Assembly (NCBI RefSeq): GCF_004570845.1
Contig: NZ_SPQZ01000005.1
Location: forward strand, 124,001-188,000
Reading direction: 5' to 3'
Source: Orlajensenia leifsoniae
Lineage (GTDB): Bacteria; Actinomycetota; Actinomycetes; Actinomycetales; Microbacteriaceae
DNA length: 64,000 bases
In this document: positions 16,775-25,068 of the stretch, in pieces
Numbering within the stretch: the stretch's first letter is position 1
Layout: the number at the start of each line of letters is the position of its first letter
Made by a program: the position numbers and the translations under genes
The notes under the pieces: generated by a model
Told to the model about the DNA's origin: nothing
The model's input: only the letters and a program-made list of their open reading frames with translations
Database searches by the model: none

Positions 16775-18202
16775 TCACCAGACCGGCGGATGCCGATCCT
16801 GCCAGCGCAGTCGCCGCTCGAGCTGGGTGCCGATCGCCAGAAGAGTCGCCTCTCCCCCGGGGCGGCCGATGATCTGCACTCCCATCGGCAGGCCGGCCTC
16901 GGTCTGGAGGACGGGGAGCACGATCGCAGGCAGGCCGGACACGTTGATCATCGACGTGAACGGGGTGTACAGCACCTGCTGCACGAAGTTGCGATCGCCA
17001 TCGGATTCGTCGTACCAGCCGACGGGCCTCGGCGTCATGGCGAGCGCGGGAGTCAGCACGGCATCGAACGACGACAGCTGCCGGATGAGCGACCGCTCGA
17101 AGGCCGTGAGCACGGCGAGCGCCTCGGCCAGCTCGCGAGCCTGCAGTGAGCGGCCCCGGCCGACCAGCCAGCGCGTCAGCGGCTCGAGCAGGGCGAGCTG
17201 CTCCGGAGTCTCCGCCGGGATCGACGCGGCACCCGCCTGCCAGAGCGTGCGGAAGGCCGGCGCGTAGCTCTCATCGGGCTCGAGAGCCATCTCCTCGATG
17301 CCGTGCCCCATCTGGGCGAGGGTGGCCACGGCCAGGTCGAGGGCGGCGAGAGCCTCGGGTTCGATGAGCACGTCGTGGGCGGTGTCCCACGCCGAGGTGG
17401 TCATGACGCCGAGCTGGAATCGGCCTTCACCCCTGGTCGCAGCGGCGAGGAACGGTCCGTCCGGTTCCGGGGCGCGGAGGGCGAACGGATGCTCCGCACT
17501 CGAGCCGTCGGGCGTCACCAGGGCGTCGAACAGCAGGGCGGCATCCGTCACGGTCCTGGCGATGGGCCCGGCGACGACCAGCCCGCCGAGCGAGTCGATG
17601 CCGCTCTGCGAGGGCACCCGGCCCCGCGAGGGCTTGAGCCCGACCAGGCCGCAGGCCGCAGCGGGGATGCGGATGGAGCCGCCGCCGTCAGAGCCCGGGG
17701 CGAAGGGCAGCAGGCCGGCCGCGACTGCTGCGGCGGCCCCGCCGCTGGAGCCACCCGCGCCGAGGGTCGTGTTCCAGGGATTGCGGGTGACGCCCGCCGC
17801 CAGGCTCTCGGTATAGGCGGGAAGTCCGAACTCGGGGCTGGCGGTCTTGCCCAGACTCACGCCGCCGGCTGCGTCCATCGCCTGCACCACGGCATCCGAC
17901 TGCTCGGGCACGTAGTTCGCGAACAACCTGGAGCCGAACCCCGTCGGCACGCCGGCCCGTTGCCAGAGATCCTTGTCGCCGATCGGCAGACCCCAGATGG
18001 GAGCTGTGCGGCGATCGGATGCCTCGAGGGCACGAGCACGCTCGAGGGCTGCATCCGGAGTGACCGTGACGAAGGCGCCGACCTCCCCGTCGATGCGCGC
18101 TAAGCGTTCGAGGTAGTGCGCGGCCAACTCGGTCGGCGACGTCTCCCCCGACTGCAGCAGCGTCCATTGTTCGATTGCCGTGTACTCATGCAGTTCCCCC
18201 AC
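16775..18202 (-). CDS. Amidase signature family hydrolase
   Basis: The 475-residue enzyme has the amidase-signature triad: Lys in GDKDLW (residue 77), the cis-Ser in GAGGSSGG (about 153) and the nucleophile Ser in GSDGGGSIRIPA (about 176). It hydrolyses an amide of unknown identity. It lacks the GatA-specific context (no gatB or gatC nearby), so a stand-alone amidase is more likely. The GTG at 18202 follows a TAGGCT -10 box by six bases (18209-18214), supporting this start. Confidence 0.88.
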   Translation of the reverse strand: MGELHEYTAIEQWTLLQSGETSPTELAAHYLERLARIDGEVGAFVTVTPDAALERARALEASDRRTAPIWGLPIGDKDLWQRAGVPTGFGSRLFANYVPEQSDAVVQAMDAAGGVSLGKTASPEFGLPAYTESLAAGVTRNPWNTTLGAGGSSGGAAAAVAAGLLPFAPGSDGGGSIRIPAAACGLVGLKPSRGRVPSQSGIDSLGGLVVAGPIARTVTDAALLFDALVTPDGSSAEHPFALRAPEPDGPFLAAATRGEGRFQLGVMTTSAWDTAHDVLIEPEALAALDLAVATLAQMGHGIEEMALEPDESYAPAFRTLWQAGAASIPAETPEQLALLEPLTRWLVGRGRSLQARELAEALAVLTAFERSLIRQLSSFDAVLTPALAMTPRPVGWYDESDGDRNFVQQVLYTPFTSMINVSGLPAIVLPVLQTEAGLPMGVQIIGRPGGEATLLAIGTQLERRLRWQDRHPPVW

Positions 18203-18208
18203 ACGGCG

Positions 18209-18214
18209 AGCCTA
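18209..18214 (-). promoter_or_regulatory. -10 box of a leaderless promoter for the amidase
   Basis: Minus-strand TAGGCT lies six bases before the GTG start at 18202. Confidence 0.5.
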
Positions 18215-18285
18215 CTGGGGCTTCTGTGACGGGCTCTCACAGTTCAGGGCACCGGCGCACGACTCGGCGCACCCGGCGGTCACCG

Positions 18286-18291
18286 TAGGCT
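18286..18291 (+). promoter_or_regulatory. -10 box of a leaderless promoter for the SDR gene at 18298
   Basis: TAGGCT lies six bases before the ATG at 18298, with no Shine-Dalgarno sequence. Confidence 0.5.
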
Positions 18292-18297
18292 CGACCC

Positions 18298-19122
18298 ATG
18301 GCACGCCAGCACTTCGACCCCATGGGAACCACAGCCGTCATCACCGGTGCGAGCAGCGGGTTGGGGGTGGAGTTCGCGCACGAGTTCGCCCGACGCGGAG
18401 CCGACCTCGTGCTCGTCGCGCGCAGACAGGAGCGGCTCGAGGCCCTCGCCGTCGACCTCGCCGAGCGCTACGGCACGGAGTCCACCGTCATCCCGCTCGA
18501 CCTGACGGCCCCTGATGCCGTCGACGAGCTGGTGCGCGACATCGAGTCCCGCGGCATCCGCGTCGGCAGCCTCGTCAACAACGCCGGGTTCGCCAGCTAC
18601 GGACGCTTCGGCGACATCGACCGCAAGCGACTGGACGATGAGGTGCAGCTGAACGTGTCGGCGCTGACCCAGCTCTCCCGCGCGTTCTGGGGTCCGCTCA
18701 CCGCCCACAGCCGCACCTCGCCCGGCAACGGCGCCCTCGTCAACATCGCGAGCGTCGTGGCATTCCAGCCCGTGCCGTTCATGGGCGTCTACGCGGCATC
18801 GAAGGCCTACGTGCTGAGCCTCACCGAGGCTCTCTGGTACGAGGCGAAGGGCACCGGGCTCAAGGTGACGGCGCTCTGCCCCGGCCCGACGGCCACGGAG
18901 TTCACGGAGGTGGCCGGCAACGGCGACCTGTTCTTCCGCAACCCGCAGACCGCAGAGCAGGTCATCCAGACAGCCTTCAAGGCGCTCGATGCCCGCTCGA
19001 CGCCACCGTCGATCGTGAGCGGCGTCAGCAACGCCGCCGGCGCCTCGCTCGTCGGACTGGTGCCCAAGCGATCCCTGCTGACCGCGCTGGGCCGCGCGAC
19101 GACACCGAAGCCGCGGGTGTAG
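18298..19122 (+). CDS. Short-chain dehydrogenase/reductase
   Basis: The 274-residue Rossmann-fold oxidoreductase has the NAD(P)-binding TGASSGLG motif (about residues 15-22), the NNAG motif (about 98-101) and the catalytic Ser plus YAASK (about residues 165-169). The ARRQERL stretch after the second strand suggests NADP preference. The substrate is unknown. Its start at 18298 is set by the leaderless -10 box; an internal ATG eight codons on would also precede the Rossmann motif. Confidence 0.88.
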   Translation: MARQHFDPMGTTAVITGASSGLGVEFAHEFARRGADLVLVARRQERLEALAVDLAERYGTESTVIPLDLTAPDAVDELVRDIESRGIRVGSLVNNAGFASYGRFGDIDRKRLDDEVQLNVSALTQLSRAFWGPLTAHSRTSPGNGALVNIASVVAFQPVPFMGVYAASKAYVLSLTEALWYEAKGTGLKVTALCPGPTATEFTEVAGNGDLFFRNPQTAEQVIQTAFKALDARSTPPSIVSGVSNAAGASLVGLVPKRSLLTALGRATTPKPRV

Positions 19123-19139
19123 GCGTCAGGGCTCCCGGC

Positions 19140-19625
19140 TCAGGGTTCCTCGAAGACCGTGATGTGCAGGTGAGCGGGGGCGTCGAAACGCGCATTGAGC
19201 GAGCGCCATGGCGTCCTGACGGGCGGGGCGACGACGGATGCCCCGGCCTCGGCGAGCTCGTCGGCCACGGTGGCAGCATCCGCCACCTCGAACGCCAGCC
19301 TGATCTGCGGAGCCACCTGACGGCCGACCTCGACGTCGTCGATCATGCGCTTCTGGGCCGGGTTCGCGATCTCGAGGGTGGCGCGGCCCGCATCGAGGAT
19401 GACGACCCGCGCTCCCCCGTCCGCTTCGTAGGCCTCCTGCTCGGGCATGCCGAGAGCGTCGCGGTAGAACGCCAGCGCCTGCTCGAAGTCCTCGGCCTCG
19501 ACCACGACGCGCAGCTGCAGCACGCGACCGGCAGCTGAGGGAGCGGCATCCGTCGCAGCGCCCGGCGTCGTTCCCGGCGTAGCGCCCGTCAGGGCATCCG
19601 TGCCGTCATCCGCTGCATCAGGCAT
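19140..19625 (-). CDS. VOC (glyoxalase/bleomycin-resistance) superfamily protein
   Basis: The 161-residue protein has a disordered Ala/Thr/Gly-rich N-terminus (to about residue 33) and one VOC domain with two beta-alpha-beta-beta-beta halves (RVVVEAEDFEQALAFYRDALGM, then IRLAFEVADAATVADELAEAG). Most such proteins bind metals or small ligands; function here is unknown. The ATG at 19625 has GAGGTGAG five bases upstream, which favours it over the GTG two codons earlier. Confidence 0.8.
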   Translation of the reverse strand: MPDAADDGTDALTGATPGTTPGAATDAAPSAAGRVLQLRVVVEAEDFEQALAFYRDALGMPEQEAYEADGGARVVILDAGRATLEIANPAQKRMIDDVEVGRQVAPQIRLAFEVADAATVADELAEAGASVVAPPVRTPWRSLNARFDAPAHLHITVFEEP

Positions 19626-19652
19626 GACCACTCACCTCGGATTCTCGGATCG

Positions 19653-20231
19653 CTACTTGAGGCTCTTCTGCATCATGACGGTTCCGAGCCAGCGGTCGAA
19701 CTTGTAGCCGACGCGGCCCATGCGGCCGATCTCCTTGAAGCCGAACTTCTCGTGCAGGTGGAGCGAGGCGCCGGCGCCCTGGTCGGCGATGACGGCGATG
19801 ATCTCCTTGAGACCGGCCGCCTTCGACTTCTCGATGAGCTCGGCCAGGAGCGCCTGCCCGAGTCCTTTGCCCGCGGCCGCCGGGCCCAGGTAGATCGAGT
19901 TCTCGACGGTGAACCTGTAGGCGCGCTTCTGCTTCCACGGAGCCACGAGGGCGTAGCCGAGGATGATGCCGCGCGGCGACTCGGCGACGAGGAACGGCAT
20001 GCCGAGCTTGGCGAGGTAGGCGTACTTGGTCTTCCACGCCCGCAGCGTCATCGGCTCGGTGTCGAAGGTGACCGTGCTGTTGGCCACGTAGTAGTTGTAG
20101 ATCTCGCGGATGTGCGGAAGATCGGCCGGCTTCGCGTCGCGCATCGAATACTCGAACGGCGGCTCGTCGGATGCCGGTTTGCGCAGGTGCGGCGGGAGGG
20201 TGCGCCGGGGCTGGTATTCCTCTTCGAGCAT
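19653..20231 (-). CDS. GNAT-family N-acetyltransferase, phosphinothricin-acetyltransferase-like
   Basis: The 192-residue protein has a 30-residue basic lead and then a GNAT domain beginning RDAKPADLPHIREIYNYYV, with the acetyl-CoA loop LGPAAAGKGLGQALL and LHEKFGFKEIGRMGRVGYKFDRWL near the end. This pattern is close to phosphinothricin/methionine-sulfone acetyltransferases, but the acceptor cannot be named from sequence. A TAGCCT -10 box lies six bases before the ATG (20238-20243). Confidence 0.83.
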   Translation of the reverse strand: MLEEEYQPRRTLPPHLRKPASDEPPFEYSMRDAKPADLPHIREIYNYYVANSTVTFDTEPMTLRAWKTKYAYLAKLGMPFLVAESPRGIILGYALVAPWKQKRAYRFTVENSIYLGPAAAGKGLGQALLAELIEKSKAAGLKEIIAVIADQGAGASLHLHEKFGFKEIGRMGRVGYKFDRWLGTVMMQKSLK

Positions 20232-20254
20232 GGTGACAGGCTACCTCCGGAGAG

Positions 20255-20989
20255 TCAGAACAGCGCCGTGTCGCCGCCGGCGGCGCTGGCCCCGGGCAGG
20301 CTCCAGTCCACCGGCTCAGCACCCTGCTCGACGAGCAGGGCGTTCGCCCGGCTGAACGGCTTCGACCCGAAGAATCCGCGGCGCGCCGAGAGCGGGCTCG
20401 GATGCGCCGACTCGACGACGGGCGTCTCCGCGAGCAGCGGCGTGAGGCTCGCGGCATCCTTTCCCCACAGGATGGCGACCAGGGGGCTGTGGCGTGCGAC
20501 GAGGGCGCCGATGGCGCAGTCCGTCACGCGTTCCCAGCCGCGACCCCGGTGCGAGCCGGCCTCACCCGGTCGCACCGTGAGCACCCTGTTGAGCAGCAGC
20601 ACGCCCTGGTCGCTCCACGCCGAGAGGTCTCCGTGGGGCGGCGTCGCGATGCCGAGGTCGTCGCGCAGCTCGGTGTAGATGTTGCCGAGGCTGCGTGGCA
20701 GCGGGCGCACGTGCGGGTCGACCGCGAAGGACAGGCCGATCGGATGCCCCGGCGTCGGGTACGGGTCCTGACCGACGATGAGCACTCTCACCTCGGACAG
20801 GGGCGCCCGGAACGCCCGGAGCACGTTCTCGCCCGCCGGGAGGTAACCGCGGCCCTCCGCCGTCTCGGTGCGGAGGAAGTCCCCGAGCCCGGCGAGGTCG
20901 TCTGCAACGGGCGCGAGGGCTGCAGCCCAGCCTGCGTCGATGAGCCCGGCCTCGGCCAGTTCGGGGAGCGACAGGGCGGCGTCGGTCAT
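20255..20989 (-). CDS. ung: Uracil-DNA glycosylase (family 1)
   Basis: Removes uracil from DNA as the first step of base-excision repair. The 244-residue enzyme has the water-activating motif GQDPYP (catalytic Asp at residue 75) and the DNA-intercalating loop [14 protein letters not shown] near residue 202. Length and motifs are normal for family 1. It lies 52 bases downstream of the S51-like peptidase gene on the same strand. Confidence 0.95.
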   Translation of the reverse strand: MTDAALSLPELAEAGLIDAGWAAALAPVADDLAGLGDFLRTETAEGRGYLPAGENVLRAFRAPLSEVRVLIVGQDPYPTPGHPIGLSFAVDPHVRPLPRSLGNIYTELRDDLGIATPPHGDLSAWSDQGVLLLNRVLTVRPGEAGSHRGRGWERVTDCAIGALVARHSPLVAILWGKDAASLTPLLAETPVVESAHPSPLSARRGFFGSKPFSRANALLVEQGAEPVDWSLPGASAAGGDTALF

Positions 20990-21041
20990 GCGACGGACGC
21001 GGGGAGGGCGAGGATGGTCACTCGGTGTGCTCGGTTCGGAC

Positions 21042-21767
21042 TCACGCGCCGAGGGTACTTACCAGCACCCCGGTCTCGGCCGGGATCGCGCGCCAGACAC
21101 TGCCGGCGCCCGAGACGACCAGACCGCCCTCGCCCATGCCCACGACGAGCACGGTGTCCTCGTCGATGGCGACACCGCCGTCGATCAGTCCGGCCTCGGC
21201 GGCGGCGATGAGCCTGGGGACGGTGCCCCACTGGGCAGCGTGCACGTCGATGGAGACGTCGAGGAGCCCGATGCCCTGCTGCACGGTGACCTCGTCGAGG
21301 TCTTCGGATGCGTCCTCCGGGCAGACAGCGACGTCGCCGATGCGCCAGCCGCCGACGATCGCACGCTCAGCGGCGATGGCGGATCCGGCGGAGAAGCCGA
21401 GGTAGGGAACGCCGGCCGCCACCTGGCGGCGGATCTCGTCGGCGAGCGGCGCGACGGCGGCGTTGTAGGCGGGCGTCAGTCCGCCGCCGATGACGATGCC
21501 GTCGACGTCGGTGAGTGCCGTGGCCGGAAGCTCAGCGCCCTCGGCGATGGTTGTGACGTGCGCGTCGAAGGTGCCGCCGGCCGACAGCACGGAGACGAGC
21601 TTCTCGGCGTGCTCCTCGGCGTCGCCGGTGCGCACGGCGATGATCGCGATGCGCGGGTGCTCGCGCCCGCTGCCGAGGCCGCGTTCGAGCGCCTCGATGA
21701 TGAACGCGCCGTAGACCTCGGGCGCTGAATCTGGCGACCAACCGCCGCCGACCAGGTGAACACTCAT
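21042..21767 (-). CDS. Peptidase S51-like / class I amidotransferase-like protein
   Basis: The 241-residue protein has a serine nucleophile elbow GFSAGSAIA (about residues 144-152) preceded by GGGLTPAYN, the arrangement of the peptidase E / cyanophycinase (S51) family. It may cleave Asp-containing dipeptides or related substrates. A TAGGCT -10 box lies six bases before the ATG at 21767 (21774-21779). Confidence 0.75.
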   Translation of the reverse strand: MSVHLVGGGWSPDSAPEVYGAFIIEALERGLGSGREHPRIAIIAVRTGDAEEHAEKLVSVLSAGGTFDAHVTTIAEGAELPATALTDVDGIVIGGGLTPAYNAAVAPLADEIRRQVAAGVPYLGFSAGSAIAAERAIVGGWRIGDVAVCPEDASEDLDEVTVQQGIGLLDVSIDVHAAQWGTVPRLIAAAEAGLIDGGVAIDEDTVLVVGMGEGGLVVSGAGSVWRAIPAETGVLVSTLGA

Positions 21768-22001
21768 GCGTCGAGCCTAACGGCGCGGGACCGACCGTCG
21801 CCGGTCTCGTCGACTCTGTCGTTCGAGTGGGTGCCGCGGACCCAGACCGAAGTTCTTGCGGGTGTGAAGCCCGCCGCACCCACGGGAACTGCGGGCTCGA
21901 TGTCGGGAATCAGCAGCTCGATCAACGGCGCGAGGATGCGCGCTTCGGACGCCGACTCCGTCGGGCCCTCAGCGAGCGGGAGCAGGAGCGATCGGGAGCA
22001 G
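21766..22001 (-). other. Gap with a startless protein-like frame
   Basis: On the minus strand one frame is open for about 75 codons and ends in a TGA overlapping the S51-like start. It includes ARILAPLIELLIPDIEPAV and ends AVRLDA. No ATG begins it and no Shine-Dalgarno sequence is evident, so it may be a decayed gene or chance openness in GC-rich DNA. Nothing else is seen in this gap apart from the -10 box. Confidence 0.2.
21774..21779 (-). promoter_or_regulatory. -10 box of a leaderless promoter for the S51-like gene
   Basis: Minus-strand TAGGCT lies six bases before the ATG at 21767. Confidence 0.5.
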
Positions 22002-22505
22002 CTAGACGGTCACCGGAGGCTCGGCCGACCAGGGGAACGTGATCCAGTGGTCCGTCGCCTTATAGGAGAAGTCGGGCACGAGCACGGTGCGGGGCTTCGT
22101 GTACAGCGCCGCGGTGCGCAGGTCGCATCCGGTCTCCTCCAGGATGCCGACGACCTTCGCGAGGGTGTGTCCGGAATCCGACACGTCGTCGACGAGCAGA
22201 ACGCGCTTGCCCGCGAGTGAGGGCGCATCGAGCATCGGTCCGGACAGGACCGGCTCGGGAAGGCGCTCATCGACGCCGGTGTAGAACTCCACGTTGATCG
22301 ATCCGCAGTTCTTCGTGCCGAGCGCGTAGGAGATGGAGCCGGCCAGCAGCAGTCCACCGCGGGCGATGGCGATCACGACCTCGGGCTGGAAGCCGCTCCG
22401 CAGGATCTCCTCGGCGAGTCCGCGTGATGCCAGGTGGAACGCATCCCACGTGAGCACCTCGCGCTCGATCTGGTCGGTTCCGGCATCGCCCGCATCGAAG
22501 GTCAT
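22002..22505 (-). CDS. Type I phosphoribosyltransferase (purine PRTase-like)
   Basis: The 167-residue protein carries the PRPP-binding signature VLLVDDVSDSGHTL (about residues 107-120) and the N-terminal AIARGGLLLAG. The hood region suggests a xanthine/guanine/hypoxanthine-type purine salvage enzyme, but base specificity cannot be set by eye. A TAGTCT -10 box lies seven bases before the ATG (22513-22518), inside the end of the upstream gene. Confidence 0.82.
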   Translation of the reverse strand: MTFDAGDAGTDQIEREVLTWDAFHLASRGLAEEILRSGFQPEVVIAIARGGLLLAGSISYALGTKNCGSINVEFYTGVDERLPEPVLSGPMLDAPSLAGKRVLLVDDVSDSGHTLAKVVGILEETGCDLRTAALYTKPRTVLVPDFSYKATDHWITFPWSAEPPVTV

Positions 22506-22515
22506 GCACTCGAGA

Positions 22516-22971
22516 CTAGCGACCGAAGACGAGCGGAGTGGTCACGACGACGAAGGCGATGACGTTCACGATCACCGTCGCCCAGAACCGCAGCCTGAAG
22601 CTCCTCTTCTGCGTCTTGTGCCTGAACACGGTCTGCGCGACGACGGCCCCGGGCCAGCCTCCGAGCACGGCGACGAGGTGCAGGGTCGCCTCGGGGATGC
22701 GGCGTCTGCCTGCGACGGCTGCCCGCTTGTCGATGCCGTAGAGCACGCACGACAGCGCGCTTCCGGCGACATACAGAGCATCGACGTACAACGGCACCGA
22801 CCACAGCAGGAGCACCACGACGTAGAACACGGCGAAGGCGACGAGCCAGACCCAGCCGGCCACCTCGGGTCGCCGCGACCGGGACGACCTCGATGCAGCC
22901 GACCTCGATGCTGACGACCTTCCGGCTCCCGGATGCCGCTCTCCGACGCCGCGCGAGGTCGAGGCGCCCAC
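22516..22971 (-). CDS. DUF1294 membrane protein
   Basis: The 151-residue protein has an Arg/Ser-rich N-terminus (to about residue 35), hydrophobic helices and the DUF1294 core CVLYGIDKRAAVAGRRRIPEATLHLVAVLGGWPGA followed by FRHKTQKRSF. In other bacteria this domain is often fused to a cold-shock domain, which is absent here. The true start may be internal, since the first 35 residues are low-complexity. Function unknown. It starts five bases after the SDR stop codon and is probably co-transcribed with it. Confidence 0.75.
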   Translation of the reverse strand: MGASTSRGVGERHPGAGRSSASRSAASRSSRSRRPEVAGWVWLVAFAVFYVVVLLLWSVPLYVDALYVAGSALSCVLYGIDKRAAVAGRRRIPEATLHLVAVLGGWPGAVVAQTVFRHKTQKRSFRLRFWATVIVNVIAFVVVTTPLVFGR

Positions 22972-22976
22972 GCCCC

Positions 22977-23759
22977 TCAGCCCTCGCGGACGTGAAGCGG
23001 ACCGCGAGCCACGAGGTGGGGCGCCGACTGGGCGACGGGCTTGATGACGATGAGGTCGAGGTCGACGTGCGCCGGCCGTTCGACGGCGTCGACGATGGTC
23101 TCGGCGACGTCCTCCGCGCTCAGCGGGTGCTCGACGCCGGCGTAGACGGCATCCGCTCGCTCCTGGTCGCCGCCGAAGCGCACGAGGGCGAACTCGTCGG
23201 TCTTGACCATGCCCGGCGCCACCTCGATGACGCGGATGGGCTCGCCGTTCAGCTCGAGTCGCAGCACCTCGGTCATGGCGTGCGCCGCGAACTTGGCCGC
23301 GTTGTAGCCGCCGCCGCCCACGTAGGCCACGTGTCCGGCGATGGACGTCACCGTCAGGATGGTCGCCCCGCCGCCCTCGGCCGCGACGGTGGAGCGGAGA
23401 AGCGGGAGCAGCGCGCTGGTCACGCGCTGCACGCCGAGCACGTTGATCTCGAACATCCAGGCCCAGTCGTCAGGATCGCCGTTCTCGACGGAGTCGAGGC
23501 CCTTGGCCCCGCCGGCATTGTTGACGAGAGCGTGCACGGGGCCGGTCGCGGCGAGGTGATCGCGCAGCGCGTCGACGTCGGCCTGCTTCGTGAGGTCGGC
23601 GACGACGTACTCGGCCCCGGTCTCGGCGGCGAGCGCCTCGAGCCGGTCGGCGCGGCGGGCGACGCCCACGACCTCCCAGCCGTGGGAGCGGAACAGGCGA
23701 ACCGTCGCCGCTCCGATTCCCGAACTCGCACCGGTGACAACCACTCGCCTCATCTGCAT
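22977..23759 (-). CDS. Short-chain dehydrogenase/reductase
   Basis: The 260-residue oxidoreductase has TGASSGIG close to the N-terminus, an NNAG motif near residue 83 and the catalytic GGYNAAK (YxxxK). The second strand ends VGVARRADRL, suggesting NADP use. The open frame continues far upstream, but that part is antisense to the acyltransferase gene. Three ATGs (23765, 23759, 23753) are candidates; 23759 is taken because a CAGAAT -10-like box lies six bases before it. Likely co-transcribed with the DUF1294 gene. Confidence 0.85.
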   Translation of the reverse strand: MQMRRVVVTGASSGIGAATVRLFRSHGWEVVGVARRADRLEALAAETGAEYVVADLTKQADVDALRDHLAATGPVHALVNNAGGAKGLDSVENGDPDDWAWMFEINVLGVQRVTSALLPLLRSTVAAEGGGATILTVTSIAGHVAYVGGGGYNAAKFAAHAMTEVLRLELNGEPIRVIEVAPGMVKTDEFALVRFGGDQERADAVYAGVEHPLSAEDVAETIVDAVERPAHVDLDLIVIKPVAQSAPHLVARGPLHVREG

Positions 23760-23822
23760 GCTCATATTCTGACAGCTGCATCGACGCCCCTGCGCGGCAT
23801 CCCACGCTGCAAGAATGAACGG

Positions 23823-24953
23823 ATGACCGTGACTGCTCCCCCGAACCGGAAGCCGCGTGCCCCGCACCGCGTTCCGCTGTGGGACAACGCCCGCTGGCTC
23901 GCCATCGCGCTGGTCGTGGTCGGTCACGGCATCCTGCCGCTCATCGCGGATTCGGATGCCGCCTACGCGGTCTACCTCTTCATCTACTCCTTCCACGTGC
24001 CGGTGTTCGTGGCCGTGAGCGGCTACATGGCCAAGGCGACGTCGCCGGGCACCAGGCAGATCAAGCGCCTGCTCACCGACATCGTCGTTCCCTACGTCAT
24101 CTTCGAGACCATCTGGACGACGATCCGCTGGCTGCTCGGCGGGCAGTTCGTGCTGGACTACGCCACGGCCAGCTGGACCCTCTGGTTCCTCATCGCCCTC
24201 GCCCTCTGGCGGGTGCTTCTCCCCTACCTCGCTGTCCTTCGCTACCCGCTCATCATCACCATGGCCATCTCGGTCTTCGCCGGCTACTTCGCCGCCATCG
24301 ACGCGACGCTCGCCCTGTCGCGCACCATCGGACTGCTGCCGTTCTTCGTCTTCGGCTGGGCCCTCCGCCAGCGCCAGATCACCGGTCGCTGGCTCGCTCT
24401 CCCGCCACGCGTCATCTGGCGGTGGCGGGCTGGCGCCCTCGCCCTGTTCCTCGCTCTCGCCGTGACGATCGCGGTGTTCATCGAGCCGCTCCGCGACCTG
24501 AAGGTGCGCCGCTTCCTGCTCTACGACGAGCCGTATCCCGTCATCGGCTATCCGGAGTGGTGGGCCGGCGGCATCCGTCTCGGCCTCATGATCTTCGCGA
24601 TGGTGCTGGCCATAGCGTTCCTGATGCTGTTGCCGCGGAAGCCCACGTGGTTCACCGCCCTCGGCGGAGCGACCATGTACATCTACCTGCTGCACTCGTT
24701 CCTGCTGTTCCCGCTGCGGGAGACCGGCGTGCTCGATGGACCCCAGCCGTGGTGGGTGCTGCCGGGCATGATCCTGCTGTGCCTGGCGATAGCGCTGCTG
24801 CTCTCGCAACGGTTCATCAGGCGCGTGTTCAGGCCGCTGGTGGAGCCGCGGGTCACGTGGCTGTTCAGGCGGGAGGCTCCTCCGGCGTCGACCCCGAAGG
24901 AGACGCTGCACCTGCCCCCACCCGTCGCTCCGCCGGGCCCTCCTGCTTCCTGA
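23823..24953 (+). CDS. Acyltransferase-3-like integral membrane protein
   Basis: The 376-residue protein has about ten hydrophobic helices and begins with LWDNARWLAIALVVVGHG, the start typical of fucose 4-O-acetylase-type members of the acyltransferase-3 family; the His in VGHG is the usual active-site residue. It would acetylate a sugar on a membrane or extracytoplasmic carbohydrate. The C-terminus is a Pro-rich cytoplasmic tail. The ATG at 23823 is chosen because the family core starts about 18 residues later. Confidence 0.82.
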   Translation: MTVTAPPNRKPRAPHRVPLWDNARWLAIALVVVGHGILPLIADSDAAYAVYLFIYSFHVPVFVAVSGYMAKATSPGTRQIKRLLTDIVVPYVIFETIWTTIRWLLGGQFVLDYATASWTLWFLIALALWRVLLPYLAVLRYPLIITMAISVFAGYFAAIDATLALSRTIGLLPFFVFGWALRQRQITGRWLALPPRVIWRWRAGALALFLALAVTIAVFIEPLRDLKVRRFLLYDEPYPVIGYPEWWAGGIRLGLMIFAMVLAIAFLMLLPRKPTWFTALGGATMYIYLLHSFLLFPLRETGVLDGPQPWWVLPGMILLCLAIALLLSQRFIRRVFRPLVEPRVTWLFRREAPPASTPKETLHLPPPVAPPGPPAS

Positions 24954-25016
24954 ACGGATGCCGCCAATCCGGTTACCGCGTGTGTCGGGTGCCGTTGCCG
25001 GTCGTGGACGCCGCTC

Positions 25017-25022
25017 CTAGGC
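25017..25022 (+). promoter_or_regulatory. Candidate -10 box for metY
   Basis: TAGGCT here would start transcription near 25029, leaving a leader of about 40 bases that ends with the AAGGAG ribosome binding site (25057-25062). I see no SAM riboswitch structure in this short leader. Confidence 0.4.
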
Positions 25023-25068
25023 TCGCCACGAGCGGTGGATGGACCACCGGCCTCGAAGGAGAAACCCG

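Noticed and set aside
23766-24911. N-terminal extension of the SDR gene at 22977
   Set aside because: The open frame continues, but antisense to the acyltransferase; the Rossmann motif starts right after the ATGs at 23753-23765.
24954-25068. SAM riboswitch upstream of metY
   Set aside because: The likely leader is only about 40 bases and shows none of the SAM-II or SAM-IV core sequences.
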